Shown here in pieces: positions 46,065 to 54,466 of a DNA stretch of 64,000 nucleotides; the stretch's first letter is position 1; each line of letters starts with the position of its first letter. Source of the stretch: Sphingomonas sp. 1F27F7B (GTDB lineage: Bacteria > Pseudomonadota > Alphaproteobacteria > Sphingomonadales > Sphingomonadaceae); contig NZ_SCMK01000002.1 of the NCBI RefSeq assembly GCF_005503355.1, forward strand, positions 248,001 through 312,000, given 5' to 3'. The notes under the pieces are model-generated. The model was not told the DNA's origin and did no database searches. It saw only the letters and a program-made list of their open reading frames with translations. The position numbers were made by a program, and so were the translations under genes.

Positions 46065-48203
46065 TTGATCCGCAACCTTAGCCGCCGCCAGGCGCTTCTC
46101 GGCACCAGCGCCTTGCTCGCAACGCCTTTCATGGGGAGCTTCATGGCTCACGCCGCCGACACCGCAGACGCCTCGCCCCTGCTCGCGCCCTGGCCCGGCG
46201 GCTATGGCGGGATGCCGCCCTGGGACAAGTTCCGCGTCGAGATGTTCCCCGCCGCCTTCGAGGTTGCGATCGCCGAGCAGCGCCGGGAGATCCACGCGAT
46301 CCGCGATGCGCGCGCCGCCCCCACCTTCCACACCGTGATCGAGCCGATGCAGAAGGCGGGCGACACGATGGACCGCGTCGAATCGGTCTGGGGCGTGTAC
46401 GAAAGCAACCTCGCCGACAAGCAGGTCCAGGCGATCGATCGGGAATGGAGCCCGAAGCTCACCAAGGCGAATGACGAGCTGTTCCTCGACCCCCTGCTCT
46501 TCGCCCGGGTGAAGAGTGCGTATGACACGCGCGCCGGCCAGAAGCTCGATGCGCAGCAGCTGCGCCTGCTCGAGCGCAGCTATCGTGGCTTCGTCCGCCG
46601 TGGTGCGGCGCTGTCGGACGCCGATCGCGCCGAAGTCAGCCGGCTCAACCAGGCGCTCGCCAGCACTTTCTCCGATTTCAGCCGCAGGCTGCTGGCCGAC
46701 GAGGAGACCTGGATCGTCCTCGATGGCGAAGCCCAGCTGGCGGGGCTCCCCGACAGCTTCAAGGCCTCGCTCGCCAGCGCGGCGGCGGATCGCGGGCTGG
46801 CCGGCAAATGGGCGGTGGTCAACACGCGCTCCTCGGTCTCGCCCTTCCTCACTTATTCGACCGACCGGGGGCTGCGCGAGAAGGTGTGGCGCGCCTTCGT
46901 GATGCGCGGCGACAATGGCAATGCGAACGACAACAAGGCCGGCATCGCCGAGATACTGAAGCTGCGCCAGCAGCGGGCGAAGCTGCTCGGCTTCAGGAAC
47001 CATGCCTATTACCGCATGGACGACACCATGGCCGAGACTCCGGCCAATGCGCTGAAGCTGATGATGGCGGTATGGCCCGCCGCCCGCGCCCGCGTTGCCG
47101 AGGAAGTCGCCGACATGCAGGCGCTCGCCGATCGGGAAGGCGCCGGGATCACCATCGAGCCCTGGGACTATCGCTTCTATGCCGAGAAGGTCCGCAAGGC
47201 GAAGTACGACCTGGATGAGAGCGAGGTGAAGCCGTATCTCGAACTCGGCAACATCCTCCAGGGCGCCTTCTATGCCGCCGGCCGGCTCTACGATCTCGGC
47301 TTCCGGGAAGTGAAGGACGTGCCGGTGTTCGATCCCGCGGTGCGCACCTTCGAAGTGACCGATACGCGGACGGGAAAGAATGTCGGCATCTTCTATTTCG
47401 ACGGCTATGCCCGGTCGGGCAAGCGCTCGGGCGCCTGGGCGACGCGCTATCGCGGCCAGCAGAAGTTCGGCGGCGTGCGAAACACACTCGCCTCGAACAA
47501 CAATAATTTCGTCAAGGGCGGCGCGGGCGAGCCGACGCTGATCAGCCTCGACGACGCAACGACCCTGTTCCACGAGTTCGGCCATGCGATCCACAGCCTG
47601 CTCCAGAACGTGACCTATCCGGGGCTGGCCGGCACGCCGCGCGACTTCGTGGAATATCCCAGCCAGGTGAACGAGAACTGGCTGCTCACCCGCGACGTGC
47701 TGGACAAATACGCGAAACACTACAAGACCGGCGCGCCGATGCCGCAGGCGCTGGTCGACAAGATCGAGAAATCGTCGACCTTCAACCAGGGCTTCGGCAC
47801 GGTCGAATATCTCGCCTGCGCGATCCTCGACATGCAGTTGCACGACCGCGAGGTGCCGGTGACTGACATCGCCGCCTTCGAGAAGGAAGCGCTGGCGGCG
47901 CTCGGCATGCCGAAGGAGATCGTGCTGCGCCACCGCATGCCGCAGTTCGGCCATCTCTTCTCGTCCGACGCCTATTCGGCCGGCTATTATTCGTACCTGT
48001 GGTCCGAGACGATGGACGCCGACACCTGGGCGGCGTTCCAGGAGACCGGCAATGTCTGGGACAAGCCGACCGCCGACCGTTTCCGCGCCACATTGCTCTC
48101 CACCGGCAACGAGACCGACCGCAAGCTCGCCTATCGCGCGTTCCGGGGCCGCGATCCGGACGTGTCGGCGCTGTTCAAGCGGCGCGGGTTTCCGGTGACC
48201 TAA
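46065..48203 (+). CDS. M3 family zinc metallopeptidase (oligopeptidase A/Dcp-like), Tat-exported
   Basis: About 712 residues. Twin-arginine signal NLSRRQALLGTSALLA followed by MAHA suggests Tat export. The zinc site HEFGH lies near residues 502-506 with the downstream Glu in the next helix (DFVEYPSQVNENWLL), as in thimet-like M3 peptidases. These cleave small peptides in the periplasm, like peptidyl-dipeptidase Dcp. It begins at a TTG (46065) with GGGAG about 10 bp upstream; a TTG at 46032 is an alternative. A different palindromic repeat follows its stop. Confidence 0.87.
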   Translation: MIRNLSRRQALLGTSALLATPFMGSFMAHAADTADASPLLAPWPGGYGGMPPWDKFRVEMFPAAFEVAIAEQRREIHAIRDARAAPTFHTVIEPMQKAGDTMDRVESVWGVYESNLADKQVQAIDREWSPKLTKANDELFLDPLLFARVKSAYDTRAGQKLDAQQLRLLERSYRGFVRRGAALSDADRAEVSRLNQALASTFSDFSRRLLADEETWIVLDGEAQLAGLPDSFKASLASAAADRGLAGKWAVVNTRSSVSPFLTYSTDRGLREKVWRAFVMRGDNGNANDNKAGIAEILKLRQQRAKLLGFRNHAYYRMDDTMAETPANALKLMMAVWPAARARVAEEVADMQALADREGAGITIEPWDYRFYAEKVRKAKYDLDESEVKPYLELGNILQGAFYAAGRLYDLGFREVKDVPVFDPAVRTFEVTDTRTGKNVGIFYFDGYARSGKRSGAWATRYRGQQKFGGVRNTLASNNNNFVKGGAGEPTLISLDDATTLFHEFGHAIHSLLQNVTYPGLAGTPRDFVEYPSQVNENWLLTRDVLDKYAKHYKTGAPMPQALVDKIEKSSTFNQGFGTVEYLACAILDMQLHDREVPVTDIAAFEKEALAALGMPKEIVLRHRMPQFGHLFSSDAYSAGYYSYLWSETMDADTWAAFQETGNVWDKPTADRFRATLLSTGNETDRKLAYRAFRGRDPDVSALFKRRGFPVT

Positions 48204-48220
48204 CCAAAGGCGATTTCGGT

Positions 48221-48317
48221 TCCCCGGCGAAGGCCGGGGTCCGGTTTCGGTGGAGTCGGTTGGGGTGGTCAAACCTCTCGAACGACATCGCAACTGGGCT
48301 CCGGCCTTCGCCGGGGA
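48221..48317. repeat. Palindromic repeat unlike copies A-D
   Basis: Perfect 17-bp arms TCCCCGGCGAAGGCCGG (48221-48237) and their mirror (48301-48317) around a 63-bp centre. It begins 17 bp after the M3 peptidase stop. It resembles the other elements in layout but has different arm sequence, so it is a separate family. An AT-rich TATAAC at 48442 further downstream is a possible -10 for the bkd operon. Confidence 0.65.
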
Positions 48318-48491
48318 TCAGCGGAGGGCGACAGATCCCTGATGCCGAGAAGCGGCTCTCACTTCGTCCCCGAATTCCCAGCATTCCACCCGGCATTTCA
48401 GGTCAGCACCGCTGACCTTCTTGCGCGAGGCTTTGAAATTTTATAACAATGGCGCGAAACGTGATTCCCGCGCGTTTGGCGACGGGAGCCT

Positions 48492-49778
48492 ATGTCCGGA
48501 GAGCCCATGTCGATCGAGCGCGATCGCGCCAACCTGCCCCCGCTTGCGCTGCACGTGCCCGAGCCGCGATTCCGCCCGGGCGACGAAGCGGATTTCAGCG
48601 ACATTGTGGTGCCGCCCGCGGGCGCCACCCGCCGCCCCGACACCGCCGACCGTGCCGACAGCTTCCACGAGCTGGCCTATGGCCTGGTCCGCGTCCTCGA
48701 CGACGAGGGCAATGCGGTCGGTCCCTGGGATCCGCGGCTCGATGCCGAGGCCAAGCGCCGCATGCTCCGTTCGATGGCGCTCACCCGCGCGTTCGACGAA
48801 CGCATGTTCCGCGCCCAGCGGCAGGGCAAGACCAGCTTCTACATGAAGTCCACCGGCGAGGAGGCCGTGTCGATCGGCGCGGCGATGGCGCTGGCCGGCG
48901 ACGACATGTGCTTCCCTTCCTATCGCCAGCAGGGGATCCTCATCACGCGCGGCTATCCGATCGTGCAGATGATGAACCAGATCTACTCGAACAGGGCCGA
49001 TCCGCTCGAGGGCCGCCAGCTGCCGATCATGTATTCGTCGAAGCAATTCGGATTCTTCTCGATTTCGGGCAACCTGGCGACGCAATATCCCCAGGCAGTG
49101 GGCTGGGCGATGGCGAGCGCGGCCAAGGGCGACACGCGCATCTCCGCCACCTGGTGCGGCGAGGGCTCGACGGCAGAGGGCGATTTCCACTCGGCGCTGA
49201 CCTTCGCGACGGTCTACAAGGCGCCGGTCATCTTCAACGTCGTCAACAACCAATGGGCGATCTCGAGCTTCTCCGGTTTCGCCGGGGCCGAGGCGACCAC
49301 CTTCGCCGCGCGCGCGATCGGCTATGGCATTGCCGGCCTGCGCGTCGACGGCAATGACGCGCTGGCGGTCTATGCCGCCACGGAATGGGCCGCCGAGCGC
49401 GCGCGGACCAACCAGGGTCCGACGCTGATCGAGCATTTCACTTATCGCGCCGAAGGCCATTCGACGTCGGACGATCCCACCGCCTATCGTTCGGCGGGCG
49501 AGCCCAATGCCTGGCCGCTCGGCGACCCGATCCGGCGGCTGAAGGAACATCTCATCGCCATCGGCGAATGGGACGAGGCGCGCCACGCCGCGCAGGACCT
49601 CGAGCTCGCCGAACTGGTCAAGGCGTCGCAGAAGGAAGCCGAAAAGAACGGCATCCTCGGCCACGGCATGCACCAGCCCTTCGAATCGATGTTCGAAGGC
49701 GTGTTCGAGACGATCCCCTGGCACCTGAAGGAACAGCAGCAGCAAATGCTGGACGAGCAGAAGGCGGCCGGCCTGTGA
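48492..49778 (+). CDS. bkdA1: Branched-chain 2-oxoacid dehydrogenase E1 component, alpha subunit
   Basis: 428 residues. N-terminal LPPLALHVPEPRFRPGD is typical of bacterial BCKDH E1 alpha. The thiamine diphosphate motif runs GEGSTAEGDFHSALTFA to NVVNNQWAISS, and YRAEGHSTSDDPTAYRS follows. With E1 beta it decarboxylates 2-oxoacids from Val, Leu and Ile. ATG 48492 or ATG 48507 could start it. A palindromic repeat separates it from the beta gene. Confidence 0.9.
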   Translation: MSGEPMSIERDRANLPPLALHVPEPRFRPGDEADFSDIVVPPAGATRRPDTADRADSFHELAYGLVRVLDDEGNAVGPWDPRLDAEAKRRMLRSMALTRAFDERMFRAQRQGKTSFYMKSTGEEAVSIGAAMALAGDDMCFPSYRQQGILITRGYPIVQMMNQIYSNRADPLEGRQLPIMYSSKQFGFFSISGNLATQYPQAVGWAMASAAKGDTRISATWCGEGSTAEGDFHSALTFATVYKAPVIFNVVNNQWAISSFSGFAGAEATTFAARAIGYGIAGLRVDGNDALAVYAATEWAAERARTNQGPTLIEHFTYRAEGHSTSDDPTAYRSAGEPNAWPLGDPIRRLKEHLIAIGEWDEARHAAQDLELAELVKASQKEAEKNGILGHGMHQPFESMFEGVFETIPWHLKEQQQQMLDEQKAAGL

Positions 49779-49797
49779 GCGACATGCATCTTCCATT

Positions 49798-49885
49798 CGT
49801 CATCCCCGCGCAGGCGGGGATCCAGGGTTTCTCTGTCCTGACGGTTCGCTCTTGGCTCTGGATCCCCGCCTTCGCGGGGATGACG
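49798..49885. repeat. Short palindromic element inside the bkd operon, copy D (88 bp)
   Basis: Arms CGTCATCCCCGCGCAGGCGG and its mirror (ending CGGGGATGACG, with TTC in place of TGC) match the inner arms of elements A, B and C, but the outer arms are missing. It fills nearly all the gap between E1 alpha and E1 beta. The ribosome site GGAGGT (49885-49890) of E1 beta abuts its right end. Confidence 0.8.
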
Positions 49886-49895
49886 GAGGTGGGTA

Positions 49896-50924
49896 ATGAC
49901 TGAAGAAACCACCACCCAGATGAACATGATCCAGGCGATCAACTCCGCCATGGACGTGATGATGGCGCGCGATCCGAACGTGATCGTGATGGGCGAGGAT
50001 GTCGGCTATTTTGGCGGCGTGTTCCGCGCGACCGCCGGGCTCCAGGCCAAGTACGGCAAGGCCCGCGCCTTCGACACGCCGATCACCGAGATCGGCATCA
50101 TGGGCGTGGCGATCGGCATGGGCGCCTATGGCCTGCGCCCGGTTCCCGAGATCCAGTTCGCCGATTACATCTATCCGGCGCTCGACCAGCTCGTCTCCGA
50201 AGCGGCGCGGCTGCGCTATCGCTCGGCGGCGGACTTCACTGCGCCGATCACGATCCGCTCGCCCTATGGCGGCGGTATCTTCGGCGGGCAGACGCACTCG
50301 CAGTCGCCCGAGGGCATCTTCACCCATGTCTCGGGCATGAAGACGGTGATTCCCTCGACGCCGTACGACGCCAAGGGCCTGCTGATCGCGGCGATCGAGG
50401 ACAATGATCCCGTCCTCTTCCTCGAGCCCAAGCGCATCTACAACGGCCCGTTCCACGGCCATTATGATCGCCCGGCCAAGACCTGGGCCGATCATCCCGG
50501 CGCCCAGGTGCCCGAGGGCTATTACCGCGTCGAGCTGGGCAAGGCCGCGGTGGTCCGCCCTGGCGAGGCCGTGACGATCCTCTGCTACGGCACGATGGTC
50601 CATGTCGTCGCCAACACGGTCGAGGAACTGGGCGTCGACGCCGAGATCGTCGATCTGCGCACGCTGGTGCCGCTCGACATCGACACGATCGAAGCGTCGG
50701 TGAAGAAGACCGGCCGCTGCCTGATCGTGCACGAGGCGACCCGCACCTCGGGCTTCGGCGCCGAGCTTTCGGCCCAGGTGCAGGAGCGCTGCTTCTATCA
50801 TCTCGAAGCCCCGATCGCACGGGTGACCGGCTTCGACACGCCCTATCCGCACAGCCTGGAATGGGCCTATTTCCCTGGCCCGGTCCGCATCGGCACCGCC
50901 CTCAAGAAGATCCTGAAGGACTGA
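49896..50924 (+). CDS. bkdA2: Branched-chain 2-oxoacid dehydrogenase E1 component, beta subunit
   Basis: 342 residues of the transketolase-like beta subunit: MGEDVGYFGGVFRATAGL, DTPITEIGIMGVAIGMGAYG and IQFADYIYPALDQLVSEAA. The C-terminal DLRTLVPLDIDTIEASVKKT is also present. It forms the E1 heterotetramer with the alpha subunit encoded 117 bp upstream. ATG 49896 has GGAGGT five bases before it. Five bases before the E2 gene start, so the genes are coupled in one operon. Confidence 0.93.
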   Translation: MTEETTTQMNMIQAINSAMDVMMARDPNVIVMGEDVGYFGGVFRATAGLQAKYGKARAFDTPITEIGIMGVAIGMGAYGLRPVPEIQFADYIYPALDQLVSEAARLRYRSAADFTAPITIRSPYGGGIFGGQTHSQSPEGIFTHVSGMKTVIPSTPYDAKGLLIAAIEDNDPVLFLEPKRIYNGPFHGHYDRPAKTWADHPGAQVPEGYYRVELGKAAVVRPGEAVTILCYGTMVHVVANTVEELGVDAEIVDLRTLVPLDIDTIEASVKKTGRCLIVHEATRTSGFGAELSAQVQERCFYHLEAPIARVTGFDTPYPHSLEWAYFPGPVRIGTALKKILKD

Positions 50925-50929
50925 TCGCA

Positions 50930-52240
50930 ATGGCTCGTTTCACGTTCCGCCTGCCGGACATCGGCGAAGGCATTGCCGAGGCCGAGATCGTCGCCTGGCA
51001 CGTCAAGGTCGGCGACCGGGTGTCGGAGGACCAGCAGGTCGCCGACATGATGACCGACAAGGCCACGGTCGAGATGGAATCGCCCGTCTCCGGCGTGGTG
51101 GTCGAGCTGGCCGGCGAAGTCGGCGAGATGGTGGCGATCGGCTCGGGCCTGATGGTGATCGAAGTCGAGGGCGATGCCGCCGAGACTGCGCCGGCGGAGG
51201 AGCAGGTCGAGGCCGAGACTCCGGGCGTGGAAGAGGCTCAGATCCTCCCCGGAACGGGGAGGGGGACCGCCGACGAAGTCGGTGGTGGAGGGGGAGAGCC
51301 ACAAGCGATTTCCTCTGCGGAGCCCCCCCTCCACCATCAGCCTGCGGCTGATGGTCCCCCTCCCCGTGCCGGGGAGGATCATAAAGTCCTGGCCTCCCCC
51401 GCGGTCCGTGCCCGTGCCAAGGATCTCGGCATCGATCTCGCCGTGGTGAAGTCGGACGGCAACCATATCCGCCACGCCGATCTCGACGCCTATCTGCGCT
51501 ATGGCTCGGCACAGGGCTATCACGCCCCGCATGCCAGCCGCGCGCGTGACGACCAGCCGATCAAGGTCATCGGCATGCGCCGCCGCATCGCCGAGAACAT
51601 GGCCGCCTCGAAGCGCGCCATCCCGCACTTCACTTATGTCGACGAAATCGACGTCACGGCGCTGGAGGACATGCGCGGCGACCTCAACGACAATCGCGGC
51701 GCGCGCCCCAAGCTGACCATGCTGCCTTTCCTGATCGTCGCGATCTGCCGGGCGCTGCCCGCTTTCCCGATGATCAATGCGCGGTATGACGACGAGGCCG
51801 GCGTGGTCACGCGCCATGGCCGCGTTCACCTCGGTATGGCGGCGCAGACCGATGCCGGGCTGATGGTGCCGGTGATCCGCGACGCGCAGGACAGGAATGT
51901 CTGGCAGCTCGCCGCCGAGATCAGCCGCCTGGCCGAGGCCGCGCGCACCGGCAAGGCCAAGTCGGAGGAGCTGTCGGGATCGACGCTCACCGTCACCTCG
52001 CTCGGCCCGCTCGGCGGCATCGCCACCACGCCGGTGATCAACCGTCCCGAAGTCGCGATCATCGGGCCGAACAAGATCGTCGAGCGCCCGATCTTCCGGG
52101 GGGACGAGATCGTCCGCGCCAAGCTGATGAACCTGTCGATCAGCTGCGACCACCGTGTCGTCGACGGCTGGGATGCGGCGAGCTTCGTCCAGGCAGTGAA
52201 GAAGCTGCTCGAGACGCCCGTACTGCTGTTCGCCGACTGA
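50930..52240 (+). CDS. bkdB: Branched-chain dihydrolipoyl acyltransferase (E2) with in-frame palindromic insert
   Basis: 436 residues. Lipoyl domain at 1-80 has lipoyl-Lys in MMTDKATVEMESP. A linker is interrupted at residues 105-150 by an in-frame repeat element (51242-51379). A peripheral subunit-binding domain (about 153-190, SPAVRARAKDLGIDLAVVK) follows, then the catalytic domain with the His-Asp site SCDHRVVDGWDAASFVQ. The enzyme transfers branched acyl groups to CoA. The insert lies in a natural flexible linker, so activity is probably kept. The E3 subunit gene is not found in this window. Confidence 0.93.
   Translation: MARFTFRLPDIGEGIAEAEIVAWHVKVGDRVSEDQQVADMMTDKATVEMESPVSGVVVELAGEVGEMVAIGSGLMVIEVEGDAAETAPAEEQVEAETPGVEEAQILPGTGRGTADEVGGGGGEPQAISSAEPPLHHQPAADGPPPRAGEDHKVLASPAVRARAKDLGIDLAVVKSDGNHIRHADLDAYLRYGSAQGYHAPHASRARDDQPIKVIGMRRRIAENMAASKRAIPHFTYVDEIDVTALEDMRGDLNDNRGARPKLTMLPFLIVAICRALPAFPMINARYDDEAGVVTRHGRVHLGMAAQTDAGLMVPVIRDAQDRNVWQLAAEISRLAEAARTGKAKSEELSGSTLTVTSLGPLGGIATTPVINRPEVAIIGPNKIVERPIFRGDEIVRAKLMNLSISCDHRVVDGWDAASFVQAVKKLLETPVLLFAD
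51242..51379 (+). repeat. In-frame palindromic element inside the E2 gene (138 bp, 46 codons)
   Basis: Its ends are the perfect inverted repeat ATCCTCCCCGG (51242-51252) / CCGGGGAGGAT (51369-51379). Inner arms include GGTGGAGGGG and CCCCTCCACC. In the E2 frame it reads ILPGTGRGT, a run of Gly, EPPLHH, then DGPPPRAGED. The insert at 44946-45089 in imuB encodes a similar series. Length is divisible by three and the frame stays open across it. Confidence 0.88.
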
Positions 52241-52242
52241 GC

Positions 52243-52815
52243 ATGGCGGGGCGGGCCACCATCGCCGGTGCCGTCGCCGCCTCGCTCCCCGTCGCGATCG
52301 GCCTGTGGCTGGCGCTGCGTCACGGCCTGCCGCCGATTGCGGCCCAGCCGATGCTGTTCGCGCTCCAATGCTCGGGCGCGGTGGTGCTGCTCGCGCTGGT
52401 GCCCGGCATCGAAGCGGTGGCGCATGAGCGGCTGTTCCACCGCTCGATCGATCCGCTGGCCGGCGCCGATTCGCCGCGGCTGATCGTCAACCAGCGCTAT
52501 ATCCAGAACACGCTCGAGCAGCTGGCGGTGCTGCTGCCGGGCCTGTTCCTGCTCGCGCATTACGAGCCGGACCTGCGCCCGCTCGCCGCCACGGCGATCG
52601 TCTGGACGATCGGCCGCTGGGCATGGTGGATCGGCTATCACATCCATCCGCTGTGGCGCGGGCTCGGCGTCTATTCGATGTTCCTCGGGATGGTCGTGCT
52701 GCTCTGGGGCGTCGGCCGGTTCGGGTTCGAGCTGGCCGGCTGGGCCGGCGTGGCGGCGCTGCTCGGCCCCTTCGCGCTGATCGAGCTCTGGCTCTTCCGG
52801 GTGCTCCGCCGCTAG
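52243..52815 (+). CDS. MAPEG-family membrane protein
   Basis: 190 residues with about four hydrophobic helices. The segment RLIVNQRYIQNTLEQLAVLL is the family signature, followed by WTIGRWAWWIGYHIHP. MAPEG proteins include glutathione transferases and eicosanoid enzymes in eukaryotes; bacterial members are mostly uncharacterised membrane proteins. ATG 52243 follows the E2 stop by 2 bp, so it may ride on the bkd transcript. Confidence 0.82.
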   Translation: MAGRATIAGAVAASLPVAIGLWLALRHGLPPIAAQPMLFALQCSGAVVLLALVPGIEAVAHERLFHRSIDPLAGADSPRLIVNQRYIQNTLEQLAVLLPGLFLLAHYEPDLRPLAATAIVWTIGRWAWWIGYHIHPLWRGLGVYSMFLGMVVLLWGVGRFGFELAGWAGVAALLGPFALIELWLFRVLRR

Positions 52816-52824
52816 GGTGCGGCA

Positions 52825-53325
52825 ATGCGAGACTCGCTTCAATGGCGGCCGATGACGGTGGAGGACCTCGACGGCGTCGTCGCGGTCGCCCGCATCGCCT
52901 TTCCCGACCATCCCGAGGGCCGCGCCTGTTTCGTCGAGCGGCTCGCGCTCGCGCCGGGCACCTGTTTCGTGCTGGCGCGCGCGGACCGGGTGGCCGGCTA
53001 TCTGATCGCCTATCCCTGGCCGCTGGAGGCGATCCCCCCGCTCGACACGCTGCTGGGGGCATTGCCGGCGAATCGGGACAGCTGGTATCTTCACGACCTG
53101 GCGCTGCTTCCCGAAGCGCGCGGCGGCGGCAATGCCCGGGCGGGGCTCGACCTGCTGTTCGCCGGGATCGACGCCCCGATCGCGCTCGTATCGGTGAACG
53201 AATCCGCCGCCTTCTGGCAGGCGCAGGGCTTTGCGCCGATGGACGGCCCGGCGCTCGCGGCCAAGCTTTCCAGTTATGGTCCCCATGCACGTTACATGGT
53301 GCGGAGCGTCACGAAGCCGGTGTAA
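52825..53325 (+). CDS. GNAT family N-acetyltransferase
   Basis: 166 residues; the core segment WYLHDLALLPEARGGGNARA has a modified acetyl-CoA loop (RGGGNA for the usual R/QxxGxG/A), and SVNESAAFWQAQGFAPM is the typical C-terminal strand. Substrate unknown. It starts 9 bp after the MAPEG gene and 9 bp before the PP2C-like gene. Confidence 0.82.
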   Translation: MRDSLQWRPMTVEDLDGVVAVARIAFPDHPEGRACFVERLALAPGTCFVLARADRVAGYLIAYPWPLEAIPPLDTLLGALPANRDSWYLHDLALLPEARGGGNARAGLDLLFAGIDAPIALVSVNESAAFWQAQGFAPMDGPALAAKLSSYGPHARYMVRSVTKPV

Positions 53326-53334
53326 AGCCGGGAC

Positions 53335-54159
53335 ATGCACTTCGATCTCCTCCAGTCGATCAGCCTCGCCGGCGACATCTCCGTTCCCAATGACGACCGC
53401 GCCGGCAGTGCCCGCGGGCACGCCTGGGTGATCGACGGCGCCACCGATCTCGGCCCGCCCGGGCTGGTCGGCGCGCAGGGCGGGGCGGCCTGGCTGGCGA
53501 GCGTGGCGCAGGCGGCGTTCACCGGTTCCGTCGCGGACACCATCGGCACGCTCTATGCCGATGTCGCCGCGCACATCCTCGCCGCCTGGGCGCGCGACCG
53601 CACGCGCGACCCCGAGGATCGCTGGGAATATCCGCTCGCCTCATCGCTCGCGGTCCGGCTCGGCGCGGATGGGCTCGAGATCGGCTGGCTGGGCGATTGC
53701 GTCGGCTTTCTTCGCTCCGGCGACCAGGTCGTGCGGCTCGGCCCGGAACGGGAGATCCGCAATTCCGAGGCGGAGCGCGCCGCCAGCCTGGCCGAGCATG
53801 GCCTGGGCAGCCCCAAGCGCTCGGCGCCGATCCTCGCCAATCTCCGCGCGACTCGCGGCCGCCCCGGCATGCGGGTGCTCAGCGTGGATCCCGAGCACAT
53901 GGCGCAAGTCGATACCGCCGCCGTCGCCTGCGCTCCCGGCGACGAGGTCTTCCTGATGAGCGACGGCTATGCCGCGCTGATCGACAGCTATGCCGCCTAT
54001 GACGATGCCGCGTTGGTCGAGGCGATCCGCTCCCGCGGCCTCGCCGCCATTGCCGAGGAGCTGCGCGCGATCGAGCGCGCGGACGCCGCCTGCACCCGCT
54101 TTCCGCGCTTCAAGGCATCGGACGACGCCACGGCCCTGTGGCTCCGCATCGGAGGCTGA
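53335..54159 (+). CDS. PP2C-like serine/threonine phosphatase family protein
   Basis: 274 residues. PP2C motifs appear in order: GDISVPNDDRAG (N-terminal Asp pair), WVIDGATDLGPPG, WLGDCVGFL, LMSDGYAALIDSY and KASDDATALWLRI. Metal-binding Asp residues are present in DGATD and SDGY, so it is likely catalytic. Many such small PP2C proteins act in bacterial signalling; no kinase adjoins. ATG 53335 has no strong ribosome site. Confidence 0.8.
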   Translation: MHFDLLQSISLAGDISVPNDDRAGSARGHAWVIDGATDLGPPGLVGAQGGAAWLASVAQAAFTGSVADTIGTLYADVAAHILAAWARDRTRDPEDRWEYPLASSLAVRLGADGLEIGWLGDCVGFLRSGDQVVRLGPEREIRNSEAERAASLAEHGLGSPKRSAPILANLRATRGRPGMRVLSVDPEHMAQVDTAAVACAPGDEVFLMSDGYAALIDSYAAYDDAALVEAIRSRGLAAIAEELRAIERADAACTRFPRFKASDDATALWLRIGG

Positions 54160-54160
54160 G

Positions 54161-54460
54161 ATGCACTGGATCCTGCGCTACGCCATCGCGCCCGACTATC
54201 TCGAGCGCCGCACCGCCTTTCGCGACGCGCATCTGGCCCTGGCCTGGGCCAGCGCGGACGCAGGCGCGCTGATCCTGGGCGGCGCGCTCGGCGATCCGCC
54301 CGAGAGCGCCTTGCTGCTCTTCGCCAGCGAAGCGGCCGCGCGGGCCTTTGCCGGTGCCGATCCCTATGTCGCGAACGGACTGGTGACGCATTGGGAAGTG
54401 CTGCCGTGGAACACGGTGGTCGGGCGCGAGGCGGCGAACCCGGTGCGGCCCGCCGCCTGA
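54161..54460 (+). CDS. YciI-like small protein
   Basis: 99 residues with the YciI ferredoxin-like fold: MHWILRYAIAPDYLERR, a helix RDAHLALAWASADAG, and VTHWEVLPWNTVVG at the end. YciI-like proteins have a His/Asp pair proposed to be catalytic; the role is unknown. GGAGG lies at 54151-54155, 5 bp before ATG 54161, inside the end of the PP2C gene. Probably the last gene of this run. Confidence 0.78.
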   Translation: MHWILRYAIAPDYLERRTAFRDAHLALAWASADAGALILGGALGDPPESALLLFASEAAARAFAGADPYVANGLVTHWEVLPWNTVVGREAANPVRPAA

Positions 54461-54466
54461 GCCCGG

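Noticed and set aside
48421..48447. TTGCGC and TATAAC as the promoter of the bkd operon
   Set aside because: Spacing is only 15 bp and the -35 match is poor; mentioned in passing but not annotated.
52243..52815. Looked for the E3 (lipoamide dehydrogenase) gene after E2
   Set aside because: The gene after E2 is a MAPEG membrane protein; no FAD/NAD dehydrogenase motif is present nearby.
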